Notes: a model not told the origin generated them from the letters alone. Counted from the first letter of the stretch, positions 1 through 10,010 are shown. The stretch: 64,000 nucleotides of DNA from Henricia sp. BOLD:AAB3569 (GCA_037783545.1 JBBELK010000213.1:1674001-1738000), one strand, 5' to 3'. Made by a program: numbers and translations.

Positions 1-29
1 ACCACCTGGGAATACCGAGTGTCGTAGGC
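1..29 (+). rRNA. 5S rRNA gene, 3' end only (cut by window edge)
   Basis: These 29 bases match positions 90-118 of the downstream genes, ending in GTCGTAGGC and followed by the usual ACTTTTGTTTT terminator. The 5' part lies before the window. Confidence 0.97.
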
Positions 30-407
30 ACTTTTGTTTTGTCGAGTAAAATATTGTTCTTCAGTAAACGTTTAAAATTACGCAAACCTGTTAAGCATTC
101 GTCTACGACCATACCACATTGAATACACCGGTTCCCGTCTGATCACCGCAGTTAAGCAACGTTGGGCTCGGTCAGTACTTCGGTGGGAGACCACCTGGGA
201 ATACCGAGTGTCGAAGGCACTTTTGTTTTGTCGAGTAAAATATTGTTCTTCAGTAAACGTTTAAAATTACGCAAACCTGTTAAGCATTCGTCTACGACCA
301 TACCACATTGAATACACCGGTTCCCGTCTGATCACCGCAGTTAAGCAACGTTGGGCTCGGTCAGTACTTCGGTGGGAGACCACCTGGGAATACCGAGTAT
401 CGTAGGC

Positions 408-475
408 ACTTTTGTTTTTAGTAAAATATTGTTCTTCAGTAAACGTTTAAAATTACGCAAACCTGTTAAGCATTC
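408..475. other. Short 68-bp spacer type (gives 186-bp units)
   Basis: TTTTGTCGAGTAAAA is replaced by TTTTTAGTAAAA, removing 3 bp just after the terminator. Forty-seven spacers have this form. They follow genes starting at 290, 1232, 2174, 2738, 3491, 3866, 4052, 5561, 6125, 7634, 8576, 9140, 10082, 10646, 11210, 11396, 12527, 13091, 13277, 14408, 14594, 15158, 15344, 20064, 20628, 21570, 22134, 22320, 25528, 26092, 27223, 27409, 28729, 29482, 29668, 30988, 41561, 42314, 42878, 43442, 44195, 44759, 45323, 56465, 57218, 57782 and 62313. Confidence 0.93.
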
Positions 476-593
476 GTCTACGACCATACCACATTGAGTA
501 CACCGGTTCCCGTCTGATCACCGCAGTTAAGCAACGTTGGGCTCGGTCAGTACTTCGGTGGGAGACCACCTAGGAATACCGAGTGTCGTAGGC

Positions 594-604
594 ACTTCTG
601 TTTT
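594..604 (+). terminator. Terminator with broken first T run
   Basis: After gene 476 the first run reads TTCT, leaving only the second TTTT (601-604) to stop polymerase III. This is the only such case I saw. Confidence 0.8.
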
Positions 605-823
605 GTCGAGTAAAATATTGTTCTTCAGTAAACGTTTAAAATTACGCAAACCTGTTAAGCATTCGTCTACGACCATACCACATTGAATACACCGGTTCCC
701 GTCTGATCACCGCAGTTAAGCAACGTTGGGCTCGGTCAGTACTTCGGTGGGAGACCACCTGGGAATACCTAGTGTCGTAGGCACTTTTGTTTTGTCGAGT
801 AAAATATTGTTCTTCAGTAAACG

Positions 824-833
824 TTTCCAATTA
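824..833 (+). promoter_or_regulatory. Upstream element variant TTTCCAATTA (-30 to -21)
   Basis: AA at -27/-26 is replaced by CC, interrupting the AT-rich box. I counted 62 complete genes with this form, starting at 854, 1796, 4616, 6878, 7256, 7445, 8198, 9704, 15908, 16664, 17420, 17798, 17987, 18741, 19119, 19686, 21192, 22884, 23829, 24207, 24396, 25150, 26656, 27973, 29293, 30232, 31552, 32308, 33629, 34385, 35706, 36273, 37594, 38350, 39671, 40238, 41183, 42125, 44006, 45887, 47021, 47777, 49098, 49476, 50797, 51364, 52685, 53441, 54575, 55142, 56087, 57029, 58346, 59669, 60047, 60236, 61368, 61935, 62877, 63066, 63255 and 63444. It usually follows a gene with G106T. It may weaken TBP contact; that is inference. 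Confidence 0.75.
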
Positions 834-1948
834 CGCAAACCTGTTAAGCATTCGTCTACGACCATACCACATTGAATACACCGGTTCCCGTCTGATCACC
901 GCAGTTAAGCAACGTTGGGCTCGGTCAGTACTTCGGTGGGAGACCACCTGGGAATACCGAGTGTCGTAGGCACTTTTGTTTTGTCGAGTAAAATATTGTT
1001 CTTCAGTAAACGTTTAAAATTACGCAAACCTGTTAAGCATTCGTCTACGACCATACCACATTGAATACACCGGTTCCCATCTGATCACCGCAGTTAAGCA
1101 ACGTTGGGCTCGGTCAGTACTTCGGTGGGAGACCACCTGGGAATACCGAGTGTCGTAGGAACTTTTGTTTTGTCGAGTAAAATATTGTTCTTCAGTAAAC
1201 GTTTAAAATTACGCAAACCTGTTAAGCATTCGTCTACGACCATACCACATTGAATACACCGGTTCCCGTCTGATCACCGCAGTTAAGCAACGTTGGGCTC
1301 GGTCAGTACTTCGGTGGGAGACCACCTGGGAATACCGAGTGTCGTAGGCACTTTTGTTTTTAGTAAAATATTGTTCTTCAGTAAACGTTTAAAATTACGC
1401 AAACCTGTTAAGCATTCGTCTACGACCATACCACATTGAATACACCGGTTCCCGTCTGATCACCGCAGTTAAGCAACGTCGGGCTCGGTCAGTACTTCGG
1501 TGGGAGACCACCTGGGAATACCGAGTGTCGTAGGCACTTTTGTTTTGTCGAGTCAAATATTGTTCTTCAGTAAACGTTTAAAATTACGCAAACCTGTTAA
1601 GCATTCGTCTACGACCATACCACATTGAATACACCGGTTCCCGTCTGATCACCGCAGTTAAGCAACGTTGGGCTCGGTCAGTACTTCGGTGGGAGACCAC
1701 CTGGGAATATCTAGTGTCGTAGGCACTTTTGTTTTGTCGAGTAAAATATTGTTCTTCAGTAAACGTTTCCAATTACGCAAACCTGTTAAGCATTCGTCTA
1801 CGACCATACCACATTGAATACACCGGTTCCCGTCTGATCACCGCAGTTAAGCAACGTTGGGCTCGGTCAGTACTTCGGTGGGAGACCACCTGGGAATACC
1901 GAGTGTCGTAGGCACTTTTGTTTTGTCGAGTAAAATATTGTTCTTCAG

Positions 1949-1958
1949 TAAACGTTTA
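1949..1958. promoter_or_regulatory. Perfect 10-bp palindrome TAAACGTTTA overlapping the TATA-like box
   Basis: TAAACGTTTA is its own reverse complement and spans -36 to -27 of nearly every unit. The AA-to-CC promoter variants shorten it to AAACGTTT. It could be a dimeric protein site or a chance by-product of an AT-rich spacer. Confidence 0.4.
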
Positions 1959-1964
1959 AAATTA
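1955..1964 (+). promoter_or_regulatory. TATA-like upstream element of 5S gene, -30 to -21
   Basis: TTTAAAATTA lies 21-30 bases before the gene, the spacing of TATA-like elements upstream of 5S genes in several invertebrates, fungi and plants. It is shared by most units. The base at -1 is C, as in several 5S promoters. A large minority of units carry CC in place of AA at -27/-26. Its role as a TBP/TFIIIB site is inferred from position and composition. Confidence 0.65.
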
Positions 1965-2033
1965 CGCAAACCTGTTAAGCATTCGTCTACGACCATACCA
2001 CATTGAATACACCGGTTCCCGTCTGATCACCGC

Positions 2034-2048
2034 AGTTAAGCAACGTTG
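2034..2048 (+). promoter_or_regulatory. Internal control region, box A (gene positions 50-64)
   Basis: AGTTAAGCAACGTTG matches the A box of type 1 polymerase III promoters, where TFIIIC/TFIIIA bind inside the gene. It is nearly invariant across the array. Exceptions include C60T (genes 36,084 and 51,175), G61A (41,747; 43,628; 56,651) and C57A (55,142). Confidence 0.85.
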
Positions 2049-2050
2049 GG

Positions 2051-2056
2051 CTCGGT
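2051..2056 (+). promoter_or_regulatory. Internal control region, intermediate element (positions 67-72)
   Basis: CTCGGT occupies the place of the TFIIIA intermediate element and also forms the 5' strand of helix V. I saw no variation inside it in the array. Confidence 0.75.
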
Positions 2057-2063
2057 CAGTACT

Positions 2064-2081
2064 TCGGTGGGAGACCACCTG
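2064..2081 (+). promoter_or_regulatory. Internal control region, box C (positions 80-97)
   Basis: This is the TFIIIA box C region, here TCGGTGGGAGACCACCTG. It differs from the usual animal form (TGGATGGGTGACCGCCTG) by forming a perfect five-pair stem. Variants fall here more than in box A: deletion of 77-78 just upstream with G82T, G83A, T84A, G85A, G87C, C91A and several changes at G97. Confidence 0.8.
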
Positions 2082-2104
2082 GGAATACCGAGTGTCGTAG
2101 GCAC

Positions 2105-2108
2105 TTTT
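2105..2108 (+). terminator. Polymerase III terminator, first T4 run
   Basis: TTTT begins 3 bases after the gene end (after AC), the normal polymerase III stop. It is present in almost all units; the gene at 476 has TTCT here. Confidence 0.9.
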
Positions 2109-2109
2109 G

Positions 2110-2113
2110 TTTT
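2110..2113 (+). terminator. Polymerase III terminator, backup T4 run
   Basis: A second TTTT follows after a single G. In the 186-bp units it becomes TTTTT followed by AGT. In three units (genes 2,549; 3,302; 5,372) it is TTCT while the first run stays intact. Confidence 0.75.
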
Positions 2114-2548
2114 GTCGAGTAAAATATTGTTCTTCAGTAAACGTTTAAAATTACGCAAACCTGTTAAGCATTCGTCTACGACCATACCACATTGAATACA
2201 CCGGTTCCCGTCTGATCACCGCAGTTAAGCAACGTTGGGCTCGGTCAGTACTTCGGTGGGAGACCACCTGGGAATACCGAGTGTCGTAGGCACTTTTGTT
2301 TTTAGTAAAATATTGTTCTTCAGTAAACGTTTAAAATTACGCAAACCTGTTAAGCATTCGTCTACGACCATACCACATTGAATACACCGGTTCCCGTCTG
2401 ATCACCGCAGTTAAGCAACGTTGGGCTCGGTCAGTACTTCGGTGGGAGACCACCTGGGAATACCGAGTGTCGTAGGCACTTTTGTTTTGTCGAGTAAAAT
2501 ATTGTTCTTCAGTAAACGTTTAAAATTACGCAAACCTGTTAAGCATTC

Positions 2549-3865
2549 GTCTACGACCATACCACATTGAATACATCGGTTCCCGTCTGATCACCGCAGT
2601 TAAGCAACGTTGGGCTCGGTCAGTACTTCGGTGGGAGACCACCTGGGAATACCTAGTGTCGTAGGCACTTTTGTTCTGTCGAGTAAAATATTGTTCTTCA
2701 GTAAACGTTTAAAATTACGCAAACCTGTTAAGCATTCGTCTACGACCATACCACATTGAATACACCGGTTCCCGTCTGATCACCGCAGTTAAGCAACGTT
2801 GGGCTCGGTCAGTACTTCGGTGGGAGACCACCTGGGAATACCGAGTGTCGTAGGCACTTTTGTTTTTAGTAAAATATTGTTCTTCAGTAAACGTTTAAAA
2901 TTACGCAAACCTGTTAAGCATTCGTCTACGACCATACCACATTGAATACACCGGTTCCCGTCTGATCACCGCAGTTAAGCAACGTTGGGCTCGGTCAGTA
3001 CTTCGGTGGGAGACCACCTGGGAATACCGAGTGTCGTAGGCACTTTTGTTTTGTCGAGTAAAATATTGTTCTTCAGTAAACGTTTAAAATTACGCAAACC
3101 TGTTAAGCATTCGTCTACGACCATACCACATTGAATACACCGGTTCCCGTCTGATCACCGCAGTTAAGCAACGTTGGGCTCGGTCAGTACTTCGGTGGGA
3201 GACCACCTGGGAATACCGAGTGTCGTAGGCACTTTTGTTTTGTCGAGTAAAATATTGTTCTTCAGTAAACGTTTAAAATTACGTAAACCTGTTAAGCATT
3301 CGTCTACGACCATACCACATTGAATACATCGGTTCCCGTCTGATCACCGCAGTTAAGCAACGTTGGGCTCGGTCAGTACTTCGGTGGGAGACCACCTGGG
3401 AATACCTAGTGTCGTAGGCACTTTTGTTCTGTCGAGTAAAATATTGTTCTTCAGTAAACGTTTAAAATTACGCAAACCTGTTAAGCATTCGTCTACGACC
3501 ATACCACATTGAATACACCGGTTCCCGTCTGATCACCGCAGTTAAGCAACGTTGGGCTCGGTCAGTACTTCGGTGGGAGACCACCTGGGAATACCGAGTG
3601 TCGTAGGCACTTTTGTTTTTAGTAAAATATTGTTCTTCAGTAAACGTTTAAAATTACGCAAACCTGTTAAGCATTCGTCTACGACCATACCACATTGAAT
3701 ACACCGGTTCCCGTCTGATCACCGCAGTTAAGCAACGTTGGGCTCGGTCAGTACTTCGGTGGGAGACCACCTGGGAATACCGAGTGTCGTAGGCACTTTT
3801 GTTTTGTCGAGTAAAATATTGTTCTTCAGTAAACGTTTAAAATTACGTAAACCTGTTAAGCATTC
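2549..3865. repeat. 753-bp (four-unit) tandem duplication
   Basis: Genes 2549 and 3302 both carry C29T, G106T and the broken second T run, followed by a consensus gene with a short spacer. A third partial match starts at 5,372. Confidence 0.75.
2667..2678 (+). terminator. Terminator with broken second T run
   Basis: After gene 2549 the first TTTT is intact and the backup reads TTCT. The same form follows genes 3302 and 5372, all of which also carry C29T and G106T. Confidence 0.8.
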
Positions 3866-4993
3866 GTCTACGACCATACCACATTGAATACACCGGTTCC
3901 CGTCTGATCACCGCAGTTAAGCAACGTTGGGCTCGGTCAGTACTTCGGTGGGAGACCACCTGGGAATACCGAGTGTCGTAGGCACTTTTGTTTTTAGTAA
4001 AATATTGTTCTTCAGTAAACGTTTAAAATTACGCAAACCTGTTAAGCATTCGTCTACGACCATATCACATTGAATACACCGGTTCCCGTCTGATCACCGC
4101 AGTTAAGCAACGTTGGGCTCGGTCAGTACTTCGGTGGGAGACCACCTGGGAATACCGAGTGTCGTAGGCACTTTTGTTTTTAGTAAAATATTGTTCTTCA
4201 GTAAACGTTTAAAATTACGCAAACCTGTTAAGCATTCGTCTACGACCATACCACATTGAATACACCGGTTCCCGTCTGATCACCGCAGTTAAGCAACGTT
4301 GGGCTCGGTCAGTACTTCGGTGGGAGACCACCTGGGAATACCGAGTGTCGTAGGCACTTTTGTTTTGTCGAGTAAAATATTGTTCTTCAGTAAACGTTTA
4401 AAATTACGCAAACCTGTTAAGCATTCGTCTACGACCATACCACATTGAATACACCGGTTCCCGTCTGATCACCGCAGTTAAGCAACGTTGGGCTCGGTCA
4501 GTACTTCGGTGGGAGACCACCTGGGAATACCTAGTGTCGTAGGCACTTTTGTTTTGTCGAGTAAAATATTGTTCTTCAGTAAACGTTTCCAATTACGCAA
4601 ACCTGTTAAGCATTCGTCTACGACCATACCACATTGAATACACCGGTTCCCGTCTGATCACCGCAGTTAAGCAACGTTGGGCTCGGTCAGTACTTCGGTG
4701 GGAGACCACCTGGGAATACCGAGTGTCGTAGGCACTTTTGTTTTGTCGAGTAAAATATTGTTCTTCAGTAAACGTTTAAAATTACGCAAACCTGTTAAGC
4801 ATTCGTCTACGACCATACCACATTGAATACACCGGTTCCCGTCTGATCACCGCAGTTAAGCAACGTTGGGCTCGGTCAGTACTTCGGTGGGAGACCACCT
4901 GGGAATACCTAGTGTCGTAGGCACTTTTGTTTTGTCGAGTAAAATATTGTTCTTCAGTAAACGTTTAAAATTACGCAAACCTGTTAAGCATTC

Positions 4994-7900
4994 GTCTACG
5001 ACCATACCACATTGAATACACCGCTTCCCGTCTGATCACCGCAGTTAAGCAACGTTGGGCTCGGTCAGTACTTCGGTGGGAGACCACCTGGGAATACCGA
5101 GTGTCGCAGGCACTTTTGTTTTGTCGAGTAAAATATTGTTCTTCAGTAAACGTTTAAAATTACGCAAACCTGTTAAGCATTCGTCTACGACCATACCACA
5201 TTGAATACACCGGTTCCCGTCTGATCACCGCAGTTAAGCAACGTTGGGCTCGGTCAGTACTTCGGTGGGAGACCACCTGGGAATACCGAGTGTCGTAGGC
5301 ACTTTTGTTTTGTCGAGTAAAATATTGTTCTTCAGTAAACGTTTAAAATTACGCAAACCTGTTAAGCATTCGTCTACGACCATACCACATTGAATACATC
5401 GGTTCCCGTCTGATCACCGCAGTTAAGCAACGTTGGGCTCGGTCAGTACTTCGGTAGGAGACCACCTGGGAATACCTAGTGTCGTAGGCACTTTTGTTCT
5501 GTCGAGTAAAATATTGTTCTTCAGTAAACGTTTAAAATTACGCAAACCTGTTAAGCATTCGTCTACGACCATACCACATTGAATACACCGGTTCCCGTCT
5601 GATCACCACAGTTAAGCAACGTTGGGCTCGGTCAGTACTTCGGTGGGAGACCACCTGGGAATACCGAGTGTCGTAGGCACTTTTGTTTTTAGTAAAATAT
5701 TGTTCTTCAGTAAACGTTTAAAATTACGCAAACCTGTTAAGCATTCGTCTACGACCATACCACATTGAATACACCGGTTCCCGTCTGATCACCGCAGTTA
5801 AGCAACGTTGGGCTCGGTCAGTACTTCGGTGGGAGACCACCTGGGAATACCGAGTGTCGTAGGCACTTTTGTTTTGTCGAGTAAAATATTGTTCTTCAGT
5901 AAACGTTTAAAATTACGCAAACCTGTTAAGCATTCGTCTACGACCATACCACATTGAATACACCGGTTCCCGTCTGATCACCGCAGTTAAGCAACGTTGG
6001 GCTCGGTCAGTACTTCGGTGGGAGACCACCTGGGAATACCGAGTGTCGTAGGCACTTTTGTTTTGTCGAGTAAAATATTGTTCTTCAGTAAACGTTTAAA
6101 ATTACGTAAACCTGTTAAGCATTCGTCTACGACCATACCACATTGAATACACCGGTTCCCGTCTGATCACCGCAGTTAAGCAACGTTGGGCTCGGTCAGT
6201 ACTTCGGTGGGAGACCACCTGGGAATACCGAGTGTCGTAGGCACTTTTGTTTTTAGTAAAATATTGTTCTTCAGTAAACGTTTAAAATTACGCAAACCTG
6301 TTAAGCATTCGTCTACGACCATACCACATTGAATACACCGGTTCCCGTCTGATCACCGCAGTTAAGCAACGTTGGGCTCGGTCAGTACTTCGGTGGGAGA
6401 CCACCTGGGAATACCTAGTGTCGTAGGCACTTTTGTTTTGTCGAGTAAAATATTGTTCTTCAGTAAACGTTTAAAATTACGCAAACCTGTTAAGCATTCG
6501 TCTACGACCATACCACATTGAATACACCGGTTCCCGTCTGATCACCGCAGTTAAGCAACGTTGGGCTCGGTCAGTACTTCGGTGGGAGACCACCTGGGAA
6601 TACCGAGTGTCGTAGGCACTTTTGTTTTGTCGAGTAAAATATTGTTCTTCAGTAAACGTTTAAAATTACGCAAACCTGTTAAGCATTCGTCTACGACCAT
6701 ACCACATTGAATACACCGGTTCCCGTCTGATCACCGCAGTTAAGCAACGTTGGGCTCGGTCAGTACTTCGGTGGGAGACCACCTGGGAATACATAGTGTC
6801 GTAGGCACTTTTGTTTTGTCGAGTAAAATATTGTTCTTCAGTAAACGTTTCCAATTACGCAAACCTGTTAAGCATTCGTCTACGACCATACCACATTGAA
6901 AACACCGGTTCCCGTCTGATCACCGCAGTTAAGCAACGTTGGGCTCGGTCAGTACTTCGATGGGAGACCACCTGGGAATACCGAGTGTCATAGGCACTTT
7001 TGTTTTGTCGAGTAAAATATTGTTCTTCAGTAAACGTTTAAAATTATGCAAACCTGTTAAGCATTCGTCTACGACCATACCACATTGAATACACCGGTTC
7101 CCGTCTGATCACCGCAGTTAAGCAACGTTGGGCTCGGTCAGTACTTCGGTGGGAGACCACCTGGGAATACCTAGTGTCGTAGGCACTTTTGTTTTGTCGA
7201 GTAAAATATTGTTCTTCAGTAAACGTTTCCAATTACGCAAACCTGTTAAGCATTCGTCTACGACCATACCACATTGAATACACCGGTTCCCGTCTGATCA
7301 CCGCAGTTAAGCAACGTTGGGCTCGGTCAGTACTTCGGTGGGAGACCACCTGGGAATACCTAGTGTCGTAGGCACTTTTGTTTTGTCGAGTAAAATATTG
7401 TTCTTCAGTAAACGTTTCCAATTACGCAAACCTGTTAAGCATTCGTCTACGACCATACCACATTGAATACACCGGTTCCCGTCTGATCACCGCAGTTAAG
7501 CAACGTTGGACTCGGTCAGTACTTCGGTGGGAGACCACCTGGAAATACCGAGTGTCGTAGGCACTTTTGTTTTGTCGAGTAAAATATTGTTCTTCAGTAA
7601 ACGTTTAAAATTACGCAAACCTGTTAAGCATTCGTCTACGACCATACCACATTGAATACACCGGTTCCCGTCTGATCACCGCAGTTAAACAACGTTGGGC
7701 TCGGTCAGTACTTCGGTGGGAGACCACCTGGGAATACCGAGTGTCGTAGGCACTTTTGTTTTTAGTAAAATATTGTTCTTCAGTAAACGTTTAAAATTAC
7801 GCAAACCTGTTAAGCATTCGTCTACGACCATACCACATTGAATACACCGGTTCCCGTCTGATCACCGCAGTTAAGCAACGTCGGGCTCGGTCAGTACTTC

Positions 7901-10010
7901 GGTGGGAGACCACCTGGGAATACCGAGTGTCGTAGGCACTTTTGTTTTGTCGAGTCAAATATTGTTCTTCAGTAAACGTTTAAAATTACGCAAACCTGTT
8001 AAGCATTCGTCTACGACCATACCACATTGAATACACCGGTTCCCGTCTGATCACCGCAGTTAAGCAACGTTGGGCTCGGTCAGTACTTCGGTGGGAGACC
8101 ACCTGGGAATACCTAGTGTCGTAGGCACTTTTGTTTTGTCGAGTAAAATATTGTTCTTCAGTAAACGTTTCCAATTACGCAAACCTGTTAAGCATTCGTC
8201 TACGACCATACCACATTGAATACACCGGTTCCCGTCTGATCACCGCAGTTAAGCAACGTTGGGCTCGGTCAGTACTTCGGTGGGAGACCACCTGGGAATA
8301 CCGAGTGTCGTAGGCACTTTTGTTTTGTCGAGTAAAATATTGTTCTTCAGTAAACGTTTAAAATTACGCAAACCTGTTAAGCATTCGTCTACGACCATAC
8401 CACATTGAATACACCGGTTCCCGTCTGATCACCGCAGTTAAGCAACGTTGGGCTCGGTCAGTACTTCGGTGGGAGACCACCTGGGAATACCGAGTGTCGT
8501 AGGCACTTTTGTTTTGTCGAGTAAAATATTGTTCTTCAGTAAACGTTTAAAATTACGCAAACCTGTTAAGCATTCGTCTACGACCATACCACATTGAATA
8601 CACCGGTTCCCGTCTGATCACCGCAGTTAAGCAACGTTGGGCTCGGTCAGTACTTCGGTGGGAGACCACCTGGGAATACCGAGTGTCGTAGGCACTTTTG
8701 TTTTTAGTAAAATATTGTTCTTCAGTAAACGTTTAAAATTACGCAAACCTGTTAAGCATTCGTCTACGACCATACCACATTGAATACACCGGTTCCCGTC
8801 TGATCACCGCAGTTAAGCAACGTTGGGCTCGGTCAGTACTTCGGTGGGAGACCACCTGGGAATACCGAGTGTCGTAGGCACTTTTGTTTTGTCGAGTAAA
8901 ATATTGTTCTTCAGTAAACGTTTAAAATTACGCAAACCTGTTAAGCATTCGTCTACGACCATACCACATTGAATACACCGGTTCCCGTCTGATCACCGCA
9001 GTTAAGCAACGTTGGGCTCGGTCAGTACTTCGGTGGGAGACCACCTGGGAATACCGAGTGTCGTAGGCACTTTTGTTTTGTCGAGTAAAATATTGTTCTT
9101 CAGTAAACGTTTAAAATTACGTAAACCTGTTAAGCATTCGTCTACGACCATACCACATTGAATACACCGGTTCCCGTCTGATCACCGCAGTTAAGCAACG
9201 TTGGGCTCGGTCAGTACTTCGGTGGGAGACCACCTGGGAATACCGAGTGTCGTAGGCACTTTTGTTTTTAGTAAAATATTGTTCTTCAGTAAACGTTTAA
9301 AATTACGCAAACCTGTTAAGCATTCGTCTACGACCATACCACATTGAATACACCGGTTCCCGTCTGATCACCGCAGTTAAGCAACGTTGGGCTCGGTCAG
9401 TACTTCGGTGGGAGACCACCTGGGAATACCGAGTGTCGTAGGCACTTTTGTTTTGTCGAGTAAAATATTGTTCTTCAGTAAACGTTTAAAATTACGCAAA
9501 CCTGTTAAGCATTCGTCTACGACCATACCACATTGAATACACCGGTTCCCGTCTGATCACCGCAGTTAAGCAACGTTGGGCTCGGTCAGTACTTCGGTGG
9601 GAGACCACCTGGGAATACCTAGTGTCGTAGGCACTTTTGTTTTGTCGAGTAAAATATTGTTCTTCAGTAAACGTTTCCAATTACGCAAACCTGTTAAGCA
9701 TTCGTCTACGACCATACCACATTGAATACACCGGTTCCCGTCTGATCACCGCAGTTAAGCAACGTTGGGCTCGGTCAGTACTTCGGTGGGAGACCACCTG
9801 GGAATACCGAGTGTCGTAGGCACTTTTGTTTTGTCGAGTAAAATATTGTTCTTCAGTAAACGTTTAAAATTACGCAAACCTGTTAAGCATTCGTCTACGA
9901 CCATACCACATTGAATACATCGGTTCCCGTCTGATCACCGCAGTTAAGCAACGTTGGGCTCGGTCAGTACTTCGGTGGGAGAACACCTGGGAATACCTAG
10001 TGTCGTAGGC
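4994..10010 (+). rRNA. 5S rRNA genes 27-53 (27 tandem copies)
   Basis: Starts: 4994, 5183, 5372, 5561, 5747, 5936, 6125, 6311, 6500, 6689, 6878, 7067, 7256, 7445, 7634, 7820, 8009, 8198, 8387, 8576, 8762, 8951, 9140, 9326, 9515, 9704 and 9893. Gene 4994 is the first G31C/T114C copy. Gene 5372 has C29T, G85A and G106T; 5561 has G48A; 6689 has C105A/G106T; 6878 has T24A, G83A and G113A; 7445 has G66A and a G-to-A at about 98; 7634 has AAACAAC in box A; 7820 has T63C; 9893 has C29T, C91A and G106T. TTTCCAATTA precedes 6878, 7256, 7445, 8198 and 9704. Confidence 0.97.

Larger units (their letters stand above)
1985..2102 (+). rRNA. 5S rRNA gene, reference (consensus) copy
   Basis: I use this copy as the numbering standard. 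It encodes the 118-nt core of 5S rRNA, the small RNA of the large ribosomal subunit central protuberance; the mature 3' end may include one or two further bases (AC). Visible folding: helix I pairs 1-9 with 110-118 (one G-U pair, U2-G117). Helix II pairs 16-21 with 57-62, with an A18/C60 mismatch. Helix III pairs CGGU 29-32 with ACCG 45-48. Helix IV is GGTGG 82-86 with CCACC 91-95, closed by a GAGA loop. Helix V pairs CTCGGT 67-72 with ACCGAG 103-108. The internal promoter, TATA-like element and terminators are annotated separately. The gene matches the array consensus at every position I checked, so it is the best candidate for a functional copy. Family identity is secure; expression of this copy is inference. 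Confidence 0.98.
2103..2173. other. Standard 71-bp intergenic spacer
   Basis: The spacer holds, in order, the two terminator runs, GTCGAGTAAAATATTG, TTCTTCAG, the palindrome/TATA-like block and CGCAAACCTGTTAAGCATTC up to the next gene. At 71 bp it is very short for 5S rDNA and has no room for another RNA gene such as a spliced leader. Confidence 0.9.
101..4922 (+). rRNA. 5S rRNA genes 1-26 (26 tandem copies)
   Basis: Each gene is 118 bp, starting at 101, 290, 476, 665, 854, 1043, 1232, 1418, 1607, 1796, 1985, 2174, 2360, 2549, 2738, 2924, 3113, 3302, 3491, 3677, 3866, 4052, 4238, 4427, 4616 and 4805. Single changes: T114A at gene 101, G110A at 290, A23G and G97A at 476, G37A at 1043, T63C at 1418, C14T at 4052. 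Genes 2549 and 3302 share C29T (ACATCGG) plus G106T. Genes 665, 1607, 4427 and 4805 carry G106T. Genes 854, 1796 and 4616 have the TTTCCAATTA upstream element. Confidence 0.97.

Noticed and set aside
642-969. Open reading frames of 60-65 aa (+) and 62-73 aa (-) repeated across the window
   Set aside because: They begin at TTG-type starts in the spacer or terminator, run straight through the 5S gene and exist only where the TTCC or TTTCT spacer variant removes a stop. The identical peptides reflect the rRNA repeat, with no protein family resemblance.
1955-1964. RNA polymerase II TATA box for a protein gene
   Set aside because: It lies 21-30 bp before each 5S gene and no coding region follows, so a polymerase III role is the simpler reading.
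2066-2079. GGTGGGAGACCACC read as a rho-independent terminator
   Set aside because: It is helix IV of the 5S RNA with its loop, inside the gene and not followed by a T run.
2103-2173. Spliced-leader RNA gene in the 5S spacer, as in some nematodes and other animals
   Set aside because: The spacer is only 68-71 bp, contains no SL-like donor site or Sm site, and is fully taken up by terminator and upstream promoter sequence.
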